Positions 1 to 7,737 of a stretch of DNA of 24,343 nucleotides are shown piece after piece. The DNA is from Candidatus Altimarinota bacterium (lineage in GTDB: Bacteria; Patescibacteriota; Gracilibacteria; UBA4473), in the NCBI GenBank assembly GCA_027028725.1, contig JALVIB010000060.1, positions 1 through 24,343 of the forward strand. Direction: 5' to 3'. The notes beneath the pieces were generated by a model. The model saw only the letters and a program-made list of their open reading frames with translations, did not search any database and was not told the DNA's origin. A program made the position numbers and the translations under genes. Positions within the stretch are counted from its first letter, which is position 1; each line of letters starts with the position of its first letter.

Positions 1-2
1 TT

Positions 3-1739
3 CAAGGAGGTTCCACATTAACTCAACAAATCGCTAAAAAAGCCTTTCTTAGTGACGAAAAAACAATTTTGAGGAAAGTTCGAGAAGCCTTTATTGCTTT
101 TGGAATTGAGTCACAGATGACCAAAGACGAAATTTTGGAAATGTATATCAATATGGCGCCGTATGGAGCGACTTTATCGGGAGTCAAAAGTTCGTCGAAG
201 TTTTATTTCGGGAAAAACCCGCGAAATTTATCTATTGCGGAAAGTCTAGTTTTAGCGATGTTGCCGCAAAATCCAGTTATTTTATCGCGAAAAAGAAATG
301 TTCAGGACTGGCTAGGAGAATGTTCGTCCGACAAGATTCCGAATTGTTCTCCCTTCAACGATCCGCATTACAAAAAAAGTCGAATTGAAGAAATTTTGTT
401 TGAATATGCGAAGAGAAAAAATTTTTCGCGGGAAAAAACTAATCAGATTTGGCTTGATTTGAAAAAAATGCATTTGCCTTCGCACAAAAACTTAATTGCT
501 AGTGATTTTCAGCATTTTCGGTTTTATGTGCGGAAATTTCTCGCGAAAAAAGGTTTAGATTTGATTAATTATCCGGGAGGACTGGTTGTTCGCACCAGTT
601 TAGATCGCGAATTACAAATCGCAACTTCTAAGTTTTTACGCGAAAAAGCCGCTCCGATTTTGGATAAAGAATTTTCCGCGAAAAATGCCGCCGTTCTCGT
701 TCTAGAACACAAAAATCGCGCGCCACTGGTTTGGGTGGGGTCGGTTGATTATTGGAACAACAAAATCAACGGACAAGTTGATATGCTGCAAAGTCGGCGA
801 CAAACTGGTTCGACGATTAAGCCGTTTATTTATGCGAAAATGTTTGAAGCCGGCTTCACACCGCAAACAATTATGTGGGACACGCGTGTGCGGTTTTCTC
901 GCGAGCGAAAAATTTTGCAAAACTCAGACGGACACTACATGGGGGCAATTCCCGCGCAAGTGGCGCTAGCAACTTCGCGAAATGTTCCGGCGGCGCAGGC
1001 TTTATACATTTCCGGTGGTGAAAAAGCGATGAAAAGATACCTTGACCGCGCTTTTGGTTTCAAAATTAATCAGCATTATCCAAACCATATTTTTGGTTGG
1101 ACACTAGCTCTGGGGACAGCACCGATTCGCTTGATGGATTTGGCGAACGGGTACGCTACTTTGGGAACAGGTGAACTGCGGGAAATTTGTCCGGTTTTGG
1201 AAATAAAAACGACCACTGGTGAAAAAGTTCGCGGGGTTTGTGATAAAAGCAGTAAAAATTTTGTAAAAAGTGATGCGCGGTTTTTTGTAAACAGCACGAT
1301 TTCTAATCGTTTTTTGCGACCAGCGGGAACTTGGCGCGACAATTTAACAATCCCCAACGCCAATATTGCCGCGAAAACAGGAACTTCCACTAAACTTGTT
1401 CGCGGTGTAGAGTATCCGGTTGATAACTATGTGATTGGTTGCACGCCCGAAGTGACTATTCTTTCTTGGACGGGAAATGCCAACGGGAAACAGCTAAAAC
1501 AAGGGAGTTTTGGAACGCTTTCCATTGCGCCGTTTTGGAATCAGATCGTGCGTGGAGTTTTTGATAAATATCCGGAACTAGTTAAAGATTTCACACCGCC
1601 GAAAAATGTTATCAAAAAGGACGGATTTTGGACCAGAGTTAATCAAAATCCCGCGAAATACAAGATTCCAACTATGACTTTCGTTTCCCAAGAAGAAAAT
1701 CAGCGGAAGATATTGCAGGCAGAGTTAAAAGGAGAATAA
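3..1739 (+). CDS. Class A penicillin-binding protein (transglycosylase-transpeptidase), 5' end cut by the window
   Basis: A bifunctional peptidoglycan synthase that polymerises glycan strands and cross-links stem peptides outside the membrane. The open frame runs from base 3 without a start, so the N-terminus, membrane anchor and first transglycosylase motif lie outside the window; a TTG at 69 is only an internal codon. The visible protein begins QGGSTLTQQIAKKAF, the family 51 transglycosylase motif, followed by KNPRNLSIAESLVLA. The transpeptidase domain has all three motifs: the SxxK serine as STIK (bases 810-821), SRN near 976, and KTGTS (1374-1388). About 578 residues are visible, consistent with a PBP1-type enzyme missing roughly the first 100. 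PBP1C versus PBP1A cannot be decided. The iterated motif CCCGCGAAA occurs at 218, 424 and 1650. It ends in TAA, followed directly by another motif copy. Confidence 0.93.
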   Translation, partial: QGGSTLTQQIAKKAFLSDEKTILRKVREAFIAFGIESQMTKDEILEMYINMAPYGATLSGVKSSSKFYFGKNPRNLSIAESLVLAMLPQNPVILSRKRNVQDWLGECSSDKIPNCSPFNDPHYKKSRIEEILFEYAKRKNFSREKTNQIWLDLKKMHLPSHKNLIASDFQHFRFYVRKFLAKKGLDLINYPGGLVVRTSLDRELQIATSKFLREKAAPILDKEFSAKNAAVLVLEHKNRAPLVWVGSVDYWNNKINGQVDMLQSRRQTGSTIKPFIYAKMFEAGFTPQTIMWDTRVRFSRERKILQNSDGHYMGAIPAQVALATSRNVPAAQALYISGGEKAMKRYLDRAFGFKINQHYPNHIFGWTLALGTAPIRLMDLANGYATLGTGELREICPVLEIKTTTGEKVRGVCDKSSKNFVKSDARFFVNSTISNRFLRPAGTWRDNLTIPNANIAAKTGTSTKLVRGVEYPVDNYVIGCTPEVTILSWTGNANGKQLKQGSFGTLSIAPFWNQIVRGVFDKYPELVKDFTPPKNVIKKDGFWTRVNQNPAKYKIPTMTFVSQEENQRKILQAELKGE

Positions 1740-2056
1740 AATCCCGCGAAATTTTTAGAAAAAACTTAAGTCCGGACTTAAAAGACTTTTTATCTTGTGC
1801 TAAGCCTGGACTTGTTTTTCACAAAACGAAAGCGCGGTCACGTGACCGCGCTTACGAAAGAAGCGATTGATAATCACTTCTACTAAGCTTTCTTCTGACC
1901 TCTAAAATTCCCCCGCTCTTCTGCAAAAATTTCGCGGGATTTTTAAGTACACAATAAACAAAAAATTTGTTCGGCTGCTTATTTTTTCAAAAGAATTTAT
2001 CGCTCAGGATAAAATCACACTAACTACTCGTAAACTCGTAGAGTGTGAGTTGAGTT
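1740..2056. repeat. Intergenic repeat cluster: paired AAGTCCGGACTT element, GTAG-type palindrome, flanking motif copies
   Basis: No gene seen between the convergent PBP and DUF4870 genes. Contents in order: CCCGCGAAA at 1743; a paired palindrome element (AAGTCCGGACTT at 1768-1779 and its degenerate partner AAGCCTGGACTT at 1802-1813); the perfect 20-bp palindrome GCGCGGTCACGTGACCGCGC at 1832-1851 followed by TTAC; an imperfect palindrome ending CTAC (about 1862-1884); a conserved tail CTTCTGACCTCTAAAATT (about 1893-1910); and TTTCGCGGG at 1930, inverted to the first copy. The block from the palindrome to the tail recurs at 7857-7931. A hairpin at 2015-2048 is listed separately. Confidence 0.8.
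2010..2048 (-). terminator. Probable terminator of the rpsB-DUF4870 operon
   Basis: On the minus strand, just after the DUF4870 stop, TCACACT pairs with AGTGTGA and an inner CTACGAG pairs imperfectly with CGAGTAG around a TTTA loop, followed by a short run TTTTAT. The T-run is short, so this may be a weak terminator. The inner part resembles the CTCGTAAACTCGT repeats near 22170. Confidence 0.45.
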
Positions 2057-2500
2057 TTACCAATTTAATTTAGAGGCAATTTCACCAAAGAAAGGCATGT
2101 ATTTTTCTTTCCCTTTCCAAGCGTTAATCATTCCCCAAACCGAAACTCCGATTTGAACAATATTTAACAAGACAGCTAGAGCTCCGCTCAACCAACCAAG
2201 CCAAGAGAAAATCAAGAAAACGATGAAAATCACCAAAGCTTGTTTTCCGTGCATTTGGCAAAGTTTTGATTTTGGTTTTAAAGCCAAAGGCAAAATGCAA
2301 AGTGGGCCGAAGTATCCCAAAGTCGCGAGAAGTTTTTCTCCTTTTGGAACTAATTCAGAAGCTACTAGCGGTTCATCAGTAATAACCGCATCATCTGCTT
2401 TTTTTACTTCTACAGATTCTTTACTGTTATCAAAAACAGGTTCAGAAGCAGTTTCTGCGGCTTCAGAAGCCGGTGCCGATTGTTTGTTTTTGTCAGTCAT
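2057..2500 (-). CDS. DUF4870/Tic20-like small membrane protein
   Basis: 147 residues. The first 50 are acidic and Ser/Ala/Glu-rich, probably disordered and cytoplasmic. Then comes KLLATLGYFGPLCILPLAL, a polar stretch with a QALVIFIVFLIF helix, and a third hydrophobic segment around SGALAVLLNIVQIGVSVWGM. This helix pattern, with a conserved H-K-QA at the start of helix 2, is typical of the DUF4870/Tic20-like family, whose molecular role in bacteria is unclear. It lies 17 bp downstream of rpsB on the same strand and very likely shares its transcript. It occupies the place where tsf is found in many bacteria. No ribosome binding site is visible before the ATG; the upstream bases are A-rich. Family assignment rests on topology and a few residues. 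Confidence 0.7.
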   Translation of the reverse strand: MTDKNKQSAPASEAAETASEPVFDNSKESVEVKKADDAVITDEPLVASELVPKGEKLLATLGYFGPLCILPLALKPKSKLCQMHGKQALVIFIVFLIFSWLGWLSGALAVLLNIVQIGVSVWGMINAWKGKEKYMPFFGEIASKLNW

Positions 2501-2517
2501 TTTTTTGCGTTTTTATT

Positions 2518-3189
2518 TTACGCTAATGATTTTACCATATTTTCAAGTAAAAATCTAACTGATTTTATAGAATCGTCATTTCCCGGAATAACTACACTGA
2601 TTTTGTCAGGATTTCCGTCAGAATCAACAACAGCAATAACTGGAATTTTCGCGGAATATGCTTCTTCGATAGCCAAGCGGTTTTCCACAGCATCTAGAAC
2701 CACTAAAATCGCGGGATTTTTACGCATTTCTCCCACTCCGTGATACATTTTTTCCAATTTTTCCAGCTCTTTTTTCTTTTTAGAAACTTCTTTTTTTGTG
2801 TATTTATTAATTTCTCCTGTTTCAAATTGTTTTTTCAAATTTAAGTAATAATCAATACGGCGACGAATTTCTTTGAAATTAGTCAAAAGTCCGGGTTGCC
2901 ATTTTTGGTCAACAGTAAAGTGTTTGTCTCCAACAACTTCTTGTAAAGCCAAAGAAACTTGTGGTTTTGTACCTACGAATAAAGCTTTTTTACCTTGCAT
3001 TTTGACCGCAGCCAACATTTTTTGTGCTTTTTCGAGGGCTTCGGCGGTTTTTTCTAAATCAAAAATATGAACATTGCTTTTAGAACCAAAAATAAATGGT
3101 TTCATTTTTGGATTCCAATTAGAAGTGCGGTGTCCGATGTAAACTAAGTTGTCGAACAACTCTTTGATAAGGTCTGTGTTTGTACTCAT
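2518..3189 (-). CDS. rpsB: 30S ribosomal protein S2
   Basis: A 223-residue protein of the small ribosomal subunit. It shows the S2 signatures in order: YIGHRTSNWNPKMKPFIFG near the N-terminus, HIFDLEKT, a GKKALFVGTK strand, LLTNFKEIRRRI, a Lys-rich coiled-coil insertion (KKEVSKKKKELEKLEKMYHG), and the C-terminal IPVIAVVDSDGNPD and VIPGNDDSIKSVRFL. Length is normal to slightly short (E. coli S2 is about 240). VDQKWQPGLLTN replaces the usual V-HRWLGGMLTN, a mild divergence. The segment MRKNPAIL contains a relaxed copy of the iterated motif. It is first in a two-gene unit with a DUF4870 protein, not with tsf. The promoter at 3262-3289 leaves about 65 nt of leader, where S2 autoregulation could act, but no known leader structure was recognised. 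Confidence 0.96.
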   Translation of the reverse strand: MSTNTDLIKELFDNLVYIGHRTSNWNPKMKPFIFGSKSNVHIFDLEKTAEALEKAQKMLAAVKMQGKKALFVGTKPQVSLALQEVVGDKHFTVDQKWQPGLLTNFKEIRRRIDYYLNLKKQFETGEINKYTKKEVSKKKKELEKLEKMYHGVGEMRKNPAILVVLDAVENRLAIEEAYSAKIPVIAVVDSDGNPDKISVVIPGNDDSIKSVRFLLENMVKSLA

Positions 3190-3261
3190 TTGGGAAAATT
3201 TTAAGAAATAATTTGTCGCTTCCCATCGCTCTTAAAGGCAGATTGATTTGACGACGCGAGG

Positions 3262-3289
3262 AATATAATAAATCCCGCGAAATTAGCAA
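3262..3289 (-). promoter_or_regulatory. Predicted rpsB promoter with the iterated motif as its spacer
   Basis: On the minus strand: -35 TTGCTA, a 16-bp spacer ATTTCGCGGGATTTAT, -10 TATATT. The spacer is the iterated motif almost exactly. Start of transcription would be near 3255. A second motif copy (3313-3321) lies just upstream. Confidence 0.5.
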
Positions 3290-3321
3290 GTTTTTTTTAG
3301 TAAAGGGAAAATCCCGCGAAA

Positions 3322-4116
3322 TTACTTTAAACTAGTTCCATCAAAAGCGTATGGGAAGGACATAGCATCATCAATCCATCCTTTGAAATTGGAATATCCT
3401 AGATAAAGTCCTCGTCCTTGAAAATCGACAGTTTGTGCAACTCCATCATTTGTCCCTATTAGATCTCCATCAATCCAAAGCTTTATAGCATCACCATCAT
3501 AACTTCCAATTATATAATGCCATTTATTTATATCAATAGAGCCAATATCACTAAAAACATAACTATATCCGCCTCCATTAATATAAAATTTAACTCTTCC
3601 TGTTGAATGAATTTCAAATCCAGCACTGCTATTTAAAGACATTGGATATGTTGCAGACGCAGAAAAGTCATCATCTAATTTAAACCAAGTAGCCATGGTT
3701 AATTTATTTTCTGGACCTCCTGGAACAGTTCCATTTCTTCCCAGTCTTTTTTGATCTATTTTTAAAGATCCTCCAGCTCCAACCCCGGTCTCAATATCCC
3801 GCGAAAAAGTTCCAGAACCATCCACATAAGTTAAATTGTTTTTAGCCTCAGACTTATCAATGATGTACGGATTCATTTGATTAACATCAGATACTCCATC
3901 AAAATTATACCAAGCAGTAAATAGATTTTCTTCTGTTGAGGCGTTTTGCGCTAAAAATAAACTTTTAATTTGACCGGCAGATGCCCGAGCTTTAGCTAGT
4001 CGAGCTTTTTCAAAATATCCTTGAAAAGTATTTACAGAAATTGTCGCGAGAATTCCAATGATCACAATTGCCACCAGAAGTTCAATTAGTGTAAATGCCG
4101 TATTTTTATTTTTCAT
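3322..4116 (-). CDS. Prepilin-like protein with C-terminal LamG/concanavalin-like domain
   Basis: 264 residues. The N-terminus KNKNTAFTLIELLVAIVII is a class III prepilin signal: a short basic leader, then FTLIELL with the conserved Glu at +5 and a hydrophobic helix. PilD-type peptidase would cut before the Phe or nearby. After the helical stalk (to about residue 60) there is a beta-rich region of about 170 residues with the pattern of a LamG/concanavalin A-like sandwich: MATWFKLDD, WHYIIGSYDGDAIKLWIDG and GRGLYLGYSNFKGWIDDAM. Such domains often bind sugars or adhesion partners; that role is inferred. It starts 31 bp after the TSP3-repeat gene on the same strand, with a motif copy in the gap, so the two may be cotranscribed. 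It could be a minor, adhesive pseudopilin rather than a main pilin. Confidence 0.85.
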   Translation of the reverse strand: MKNKNTAFTLIELLVAIVIIGILATISVNTFQGYFEKARLAKARASAGQIKSLFLAQNASTEENLFTAWYNFDGVSDVNQMNPYIIDKSEAKNNLTYVDGSGTFSRDIETGVGAGGSLKIDQKRLGRNGTVPGGPENKLTMATWFKLDDDFSASATYPMSLNSSAGFEIHSTGRVKFYINGGGYSYVFSDIGSIDINKWHYIIGSYDGDAIKLWIDGDLIGTNDGVAQTVDFQGRGLYLGYSNFKGWIDDAMSFPYAFDGTSLK

Positions 4117-4147
4117 ATTTTTAGACTTAAAAATCCCGCGAAATTTT

Positions 4148-6319
4148 TTACTTCTTCTTTTTCCGTCCTCTTTTTTTCGTTTTTTTCTTTTTTTCTTTCT
4201 TAATCGTCCACAAAAGCACCGGAATAAGCAAGAGAAGCCATAATTTATAGCAAAGAATGATATTTATTACACGATTGGAATGCAATTGGCAGGATTTTTT
4301 CGCGGGAATTTCAAGTTTAATAACTTCTTTTGTCTTTTCTTTTTTTACATTTGATTTCGCCAATCTATCAGTGGCGATCTTTTTCGCGAGATTTTGAGAA
4401 ATCGCCATTTGAGAAGTTTCTTTCTGGTGTTTGGTGTTTATTTTTTGCGCTAAAACGGCTAATTTCGCGGGATTTACCAACGGATCAGTTTTCAAAATAA
4501 AAAGTTCGCGAAAATCAGTTTCCCCATCACCGTCCGTATCAGGTTTTGTTGGACTAGTCCCAATAGCGTGTTCCAGCTGGTCATCTAATTTGTCGCCGTC
4601 GGTGTCTTCCGTCAGCGGATCAGATCCATGGTCCACTTCCGCACCGTCAAAAAGTCCGTCGTTGTCGGTATCCGGATTGAGCGGATCGGTCCCAAATTTC
4701 AGCTCATCTTTGTCCGCCAGCCCGTCGTTGTCGTCGTCTGGATCTAGATTATCCCCAACTCCTGTTCCGTCAGAATTCACCGAATCCCGCGAATCTAGCG
4801 GCATTTGATCTTGCTTGTCGTTCACGCCGTCGCCATCGGTATCTTTATTGGTTGGATTTGTCCCGAGCAAAACCTCTTCGCCGTCCAGTAATCCATCGTC
4901 GTCAGTATCGGGATCAAGTGGATCGGTTTTATATTTATCTTCGTCAATATCTTTCAAACGATCGTTGTCGTCATCTAAATCGGCATTATCTCCTACTCCG
5001 TCGTTATCATTGTCGCTCCATTCGGCAGGATTTCGCGGGAATTTGTCTTCGGGATCTTTGACGCCGTCGCCGTCCGTGTCGTCATAATAAGGACTTGTTC
5101 CCAATACCTGCTCTTCCGCGTCAGTTAAACCATCATTGTCATCGTCAGGATCAGCGATATTTCCAATTCCGTCGTGGTCAGAATCACGATAATCGCTTGG
5201 ATCTAGAGGGAGAGAATCTTGTCCGTCGATTACGCCATCGCCGTCAGTATCAGCATTTAGCGGATCTAAATCCCGCGAAATTTCTTGTTCGTCAGAAATT
5301 CCGTCATTATCATCGTCTAAATCCGCATTATCACCAATTCCGTCGCTATCGTTATCATTTGTTTCACCGGCTACTGTCGGCATTCCGTCCTCTGCGTCAA
5401 CCACGCCGTCGTGATCAGAATCCATTGCTTGCGGATCACTTCCTTGCGCGATTTCCTCCGCATCATAAAGTCCGTCATTGTCGTCATCGCTGTCCGCGTT
5501 ATCCCCAATTCCGTCGCCGTCCGTGTCCTGCCATTCGTCAGAATTTCGCGGGAATTCGTCTTCCGTATCGACCACGCCATCATTGTCATCGTCTAGATCA
5601 GCGTTATCACCAGTTCCGTCTTGGTCAAAATCAGCGACTTCACTAGAGTCCAGCGGAAAAGCGTCTTCGCCATCAACGACACCATCGCCATCGGTATCAG
5701 GATTAAGCGAATCTGTTCCCAACTCAGTTTCCGCGAAATCTTCCAGCCCATCATTATCATCGTCTAAATCAGCATTATTTCCTGTTCCATCATAATCTGT
5801 ATCAACACTTTCTGTGGCATCAAAAGGGAACGCGTCTTGATTATCCAAAACACCATCGTTGTCGTCATCGTCGTCTTCCGAATTAAAAATTCCGTCGCCG
5901 TCAGTATCAACATCATTAATTAGTTGTAAATTTGCGGATTCGACAATCAAAGGGTTATCTGCCCAAAAATCTCGCGTAATAACGGCCTCAATATCGTATT
6001 CGCTAGGATTTAAAAACCGCAAATCAGTCCACAAAAAATCGGTGGAATTCCCGCGAACATAAATTGGGATATTGGATTTCAGCACCGTTTGTGTTGGCAC
6101 ATCGCGAAAAGTCACCCAACCGTTAAAATCCTCCTCACTATCATTTTGCGATTGCAGATAAACTCGCGCAGTATCGCCTTGTCTAATTATCAAATCACCA
6201 TTTTCCGAATATTGCAGATCGGATTGTCGCAGAAATAAATCCGAATGGATTGCGGCGTAGGTTGTTTGCAGACCCAAAGTTAAAAACAAAACGAAAACGA
6301 TTTTTTTGATATTTTTCAT
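4148..6319 (-). CDS. Thrombospondin type 3 repeat surface protein with signal peptide and C-terminal membrane anchor
   Basis: 723 residues from the ATG at 6319; an upstream in-frame extension to 6421 exists but lacks a good start. MKNIKKIVFVLFLTLGLQTTYA is a clean signal peptide ending at TYA. A roughly 110-residue beta domain follows (QSDLQYSENGDLIIRQGDTARVYL), then about 450 residues of calcium-binding TSP3-like repeats built on DTDGDGVxDGEDxFPxD and GDNADLDDDNDG. Near the C-terminus a hydrophobic helix (YKLWLLLLIPVLLWTI) is followed by a very basic Lys/Arg tail, so the protein should be anchored by its C-terminus with the repeats outside. Such repeats stiffen on binding Ca2+ and are common in adhesins and stalks. 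Two repeats carry FPRN instead of FPLD because the iterated motif is embedded there (5031, 5544). The predicted promoter places the transcript start at the ATG. Confidence 0.9.
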   Translation of the reverse strand: MKNIKKIVFVLFLTLGLQTTYAAIHSDLFLRQSDLQYSENGDLIIRQGDTARVYLQSQNDSEEDFNGWVTFRDVPTQTVLKSNIPIYVRGNSTDFLWTDLRFLNPSEYDIEAVITRDFWADNPLIVESANLQLINDVDTDGDGIFNSEDDDDDNDGVLDNQDAFPFDATESVDTDYDGTGNNADLDDDNDGLEDFAETELGTDSLNPDTDGDGVVDGEDAFPLDSSEVADFDQDGTGDNADLDDDNDGVVDTEDEFPRNSDEWQDTDGDGIGDNADSDDDNDGLYDAEEIAQGSDPQAMDSDHDGVVDAEDGMPTVAGETNDNDSDGIGDNADLDDDNDGISDEQEISRDLDPLNADTDGDGVIDGQDSLPLDPSDYRDSDHDGIGNIADPDDDNDGLTDAEEQVLGTSPYYDDTDGDGVKDPEDKFPRNPAEWSDNDNDGVGDNADLDDDNDRLKDIDEDKYKTDPLDPDTDDDGLLDGEEVLLGTNPTNKDTDGDGVNDKQDQMPLDSRDSVNSDGTGVGDNLDPDDDNDGLADKDELKFGTDPLNPDTDNDGLFDGAEVDHGSDPLTEDTDGDKLDDQLEHAIGTSPTKPDTDGDGETDFRELFILKTDPLVNPAKLAVLAQKINTKHQKETSQMAISQNLAKKIATDRLAKSNVKKEKTKEVIKLEIPAKKSCQLHSNRVINIILCYKLWLLLLIPVLLWTIKKEKKKKTKKRGRKKKK

Positions 6320-6326
6320 CTTCTGA

Positions 6327-6355
6327 ATTCTAGATTTGATGAAGAATAAAGTCAA
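6327..6355 (-). promoter_or_regulatory. Predicted promoter of the TSP3 gene, probably leaderless
   Basis: On the minus strand: -35 TTGACT, 17-bp spacer, -10 TAGAAT, then 7 nt to the ATG at 6319. A transcript starting 6-8 nt after the -10 box would begin at or next to the start codon. A degenerate motif copy (TTTCGCGGTA) abuts the -35 box upstream. About 40 bp around the -35 box recurs near 7728-7768. Confidence 0.5.
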
Positions 6356-6370
6356 AATACCGCGAAAATT

Positions 6371-6399
6371 TTGAGAAAAATATATTTTACTGATAAAGT
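6371..6399 (+). promoter_or_regulatory. Predicted promoter of the lipoprotein gene
   Basis: -35 TTGAGA, 17-bp spacer, -10 TAAAGT. The start of transcription would be about 16 nt before the ATG at 6422. It is divergent from the TSP3 promoter within a 102-bp intergenic region. Confidence 0.4.
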
Positions 6400-6421
6400 T
6401 ATGGAAATTAATTATAAACAA

Positions 6422-7654
6422 ATGAAAAAATTATCCTTAATTCTTTTGGTAGGTGTTTTTTTGGCAGGATGTTCAAAGATAAATCTTAATCATGAAGTAA
6501 AAGAGAATGGGGGTTTACAATTTACAGTAAAAATAGAGGAAAATATACCGATCATAGAAGAGATGAAGGAAGAATTATTATCAGAAAAAGAAATGGATAA
6601 ATATACAGAAACGGAGTGTAAGGAAAAAACCTATTACTTTGATGATGATATTAAAAACAAGAAATGCGAAGGAGAATTTATTATTAATAAAGAAGAAACA
6701 GAAGCTACGCATATAACAACTATTTCAGGGGAGTATAAAATATCAGATAAAAATTTTTCTAAGAAGGATGGATATATTCTTTTTAATGCTAAAGAAGTTA
6801 AAAACAATTTTAATAAAATTTCAGGAGGGACAATGCCAATGGATGTTGAGCATAGATTAAAATCAGGTAATATAAATGTCTTTTATGAAATTTTCTTGCC
6901 TGGGGAACCTATTAATTATAAACAGGGACAAAAAATGAATTTATTGAAAATGAAGCCAAACAAAAATTATTTCTTTGTTTCAAAAATAGGTGGGGAAGAA
7001 AACCCATTTAAGGATAAAATGACAGAAGAAAATAAACAGAATCTGCTAGAATTAACGGATTTTTCTTCGGACAAATCTAGTAATGAAGATGAAATGTCGC
7101 CACAAAAAGCCAAGGAAGTGTTCGATAAGATAAGCAAAGAAGGGCAATTAAATGCTCGTAATGCTCAAAAAAGATCACATGTGCAGAATGTTTCTACTAT
7201 TGTAAAAGTTTCACTAGCTAATGATAAAAATCCTAATTATGATTTAAGTATTCCAGATTTAGAAGGCATGATGAAATCACAAGGATATGATTTATTTGTA
7301 AAAGGAGATTTTGCTTATGCTGTAAAGAATGACGGAAAAGAGTTTGCTGTTTATGCTTGTCTTGAAAGAACAAAAGAGTTGACTATTGCCGGAACTTCAA
7401 ACGCTATTGATATTGTGAAGTCGAAAAATCCTTGTAATAGCCAAGTGACCCCACTAGATCCCAGTGATGAAAAAATCGCGGGATATAAGGTTTTTAAGAT
7501 AAAAAAAGACAGTCCTCAAGAAAATATAATGGAGATAAAAACACACGATGATTCTTTGCATAGTAGCGGCAAAGCGCTTGTTTCAACAGGAAGTAAATCG
7601 ATTATTGGGAACATAATAGATTCTATCGTGAATTTCTTTAAGGATTTATTCTAA
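6422..7654 (+). CDS. Lipoprotein of unknown function
   Basis: 410 residues from the ATG at 6422, chosen because MKKLSLILLVGVFLAGCSK is a textbook lipoprotein signal with lipobox LAGC; a TTG at 6371 would add 17 unlikely residues. The mature protein is highly charged (many Lys, Glu, Asp) with alternating beta-like stretches (GGLQFTVKIEENIPIIEEM, TTISGEYKI). It has a second half with LANDKNPNYDLSIPDLEGM and ends in an amphipathic or hydrophobic segment (SIIGNIIDSIVNFFKDLF). No family recognised; the N-terminal part slightly resembles LppM/DUF3153-type lipoproteins, but this is not supported enough to name. It is AT-rich, with only one relaxed copy of the iterated motif (about 7473), unlike its neighbours, which may mark recent arrival. 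It is divergent from the TSP3 surface protein and could act with it at the envelope. Confidence 0.8.
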   Translation: MKKLSLILLVGVFLAGCSKINLNHEVKENGGLQFTVKIEENIPIIEEMKEELLSEKEMDKYTETECKEKTYYFDDDIKNKKCEGEFIINKEETEATHITTISGEYKISDKNFSKKDGYILFNAKEVKNNFNKISGGTMPMDVEHRLKSGNINVFYEIFLPGEPINYKQGQKMNLLKMKPNKNYFFVSKIGGEENPFKDKMTEENKQNLLELTDFSSDKSSNEDEMSPQKAKEVFDKISKEGQLNARNAQKRSHVQNVSTIVKVSLANDKNPNYDLSIPDLEGMMKSQGYDLFVKGDFAYAVKNDGKEFAVYACLERTKELTIAGTSNAIDIVKSKNPCNSQVTPLDPSDEKIAGYKVFKIKKDSPQENIMEIKTHDDSLHSSGKALVSTGSKSIIGNIIDSIVNFFKDLF

Positions 7655-7737
7655 AATCCCGCGCTGTGCCCCGCAAGGCGGTGGAAATTTTTACAAATTC
7701 TTCCGCAGATTCTCTAATTGTTTCTTGTTCAAGATTT
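7653..7737. repeat. Duplicate of the uvrC 3' end and its downstream flank (copy A)
   Basis: This 85-bp stretch matches 7951-8035 with about three mismatches. In copy B the segment 7989-8035 is the last 15 codons and stop of uvrC; here the same sequence is non-coding, next to the lipoprotein stop. The core containing CCGCCTTGCGGGGCACAGCG appears a third time, inverted, at about 23215-23247. Confidence 0.85.

Noticed and set aside
4431..5795. Several plus-strand Ser/Pro-rich or His/Arg-rich open frames
   Set aside because: They are antisense shadows of the Asp/Gly-rich TSP3 repeats on the minus strand; composition is fully explained by that gene.
6371..6421. TTG start at 6371 for the lipoprotein
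   Set aside because: It would bury the lipoprotein signal 17 residues into the protein and overlaps the predicted promoter.
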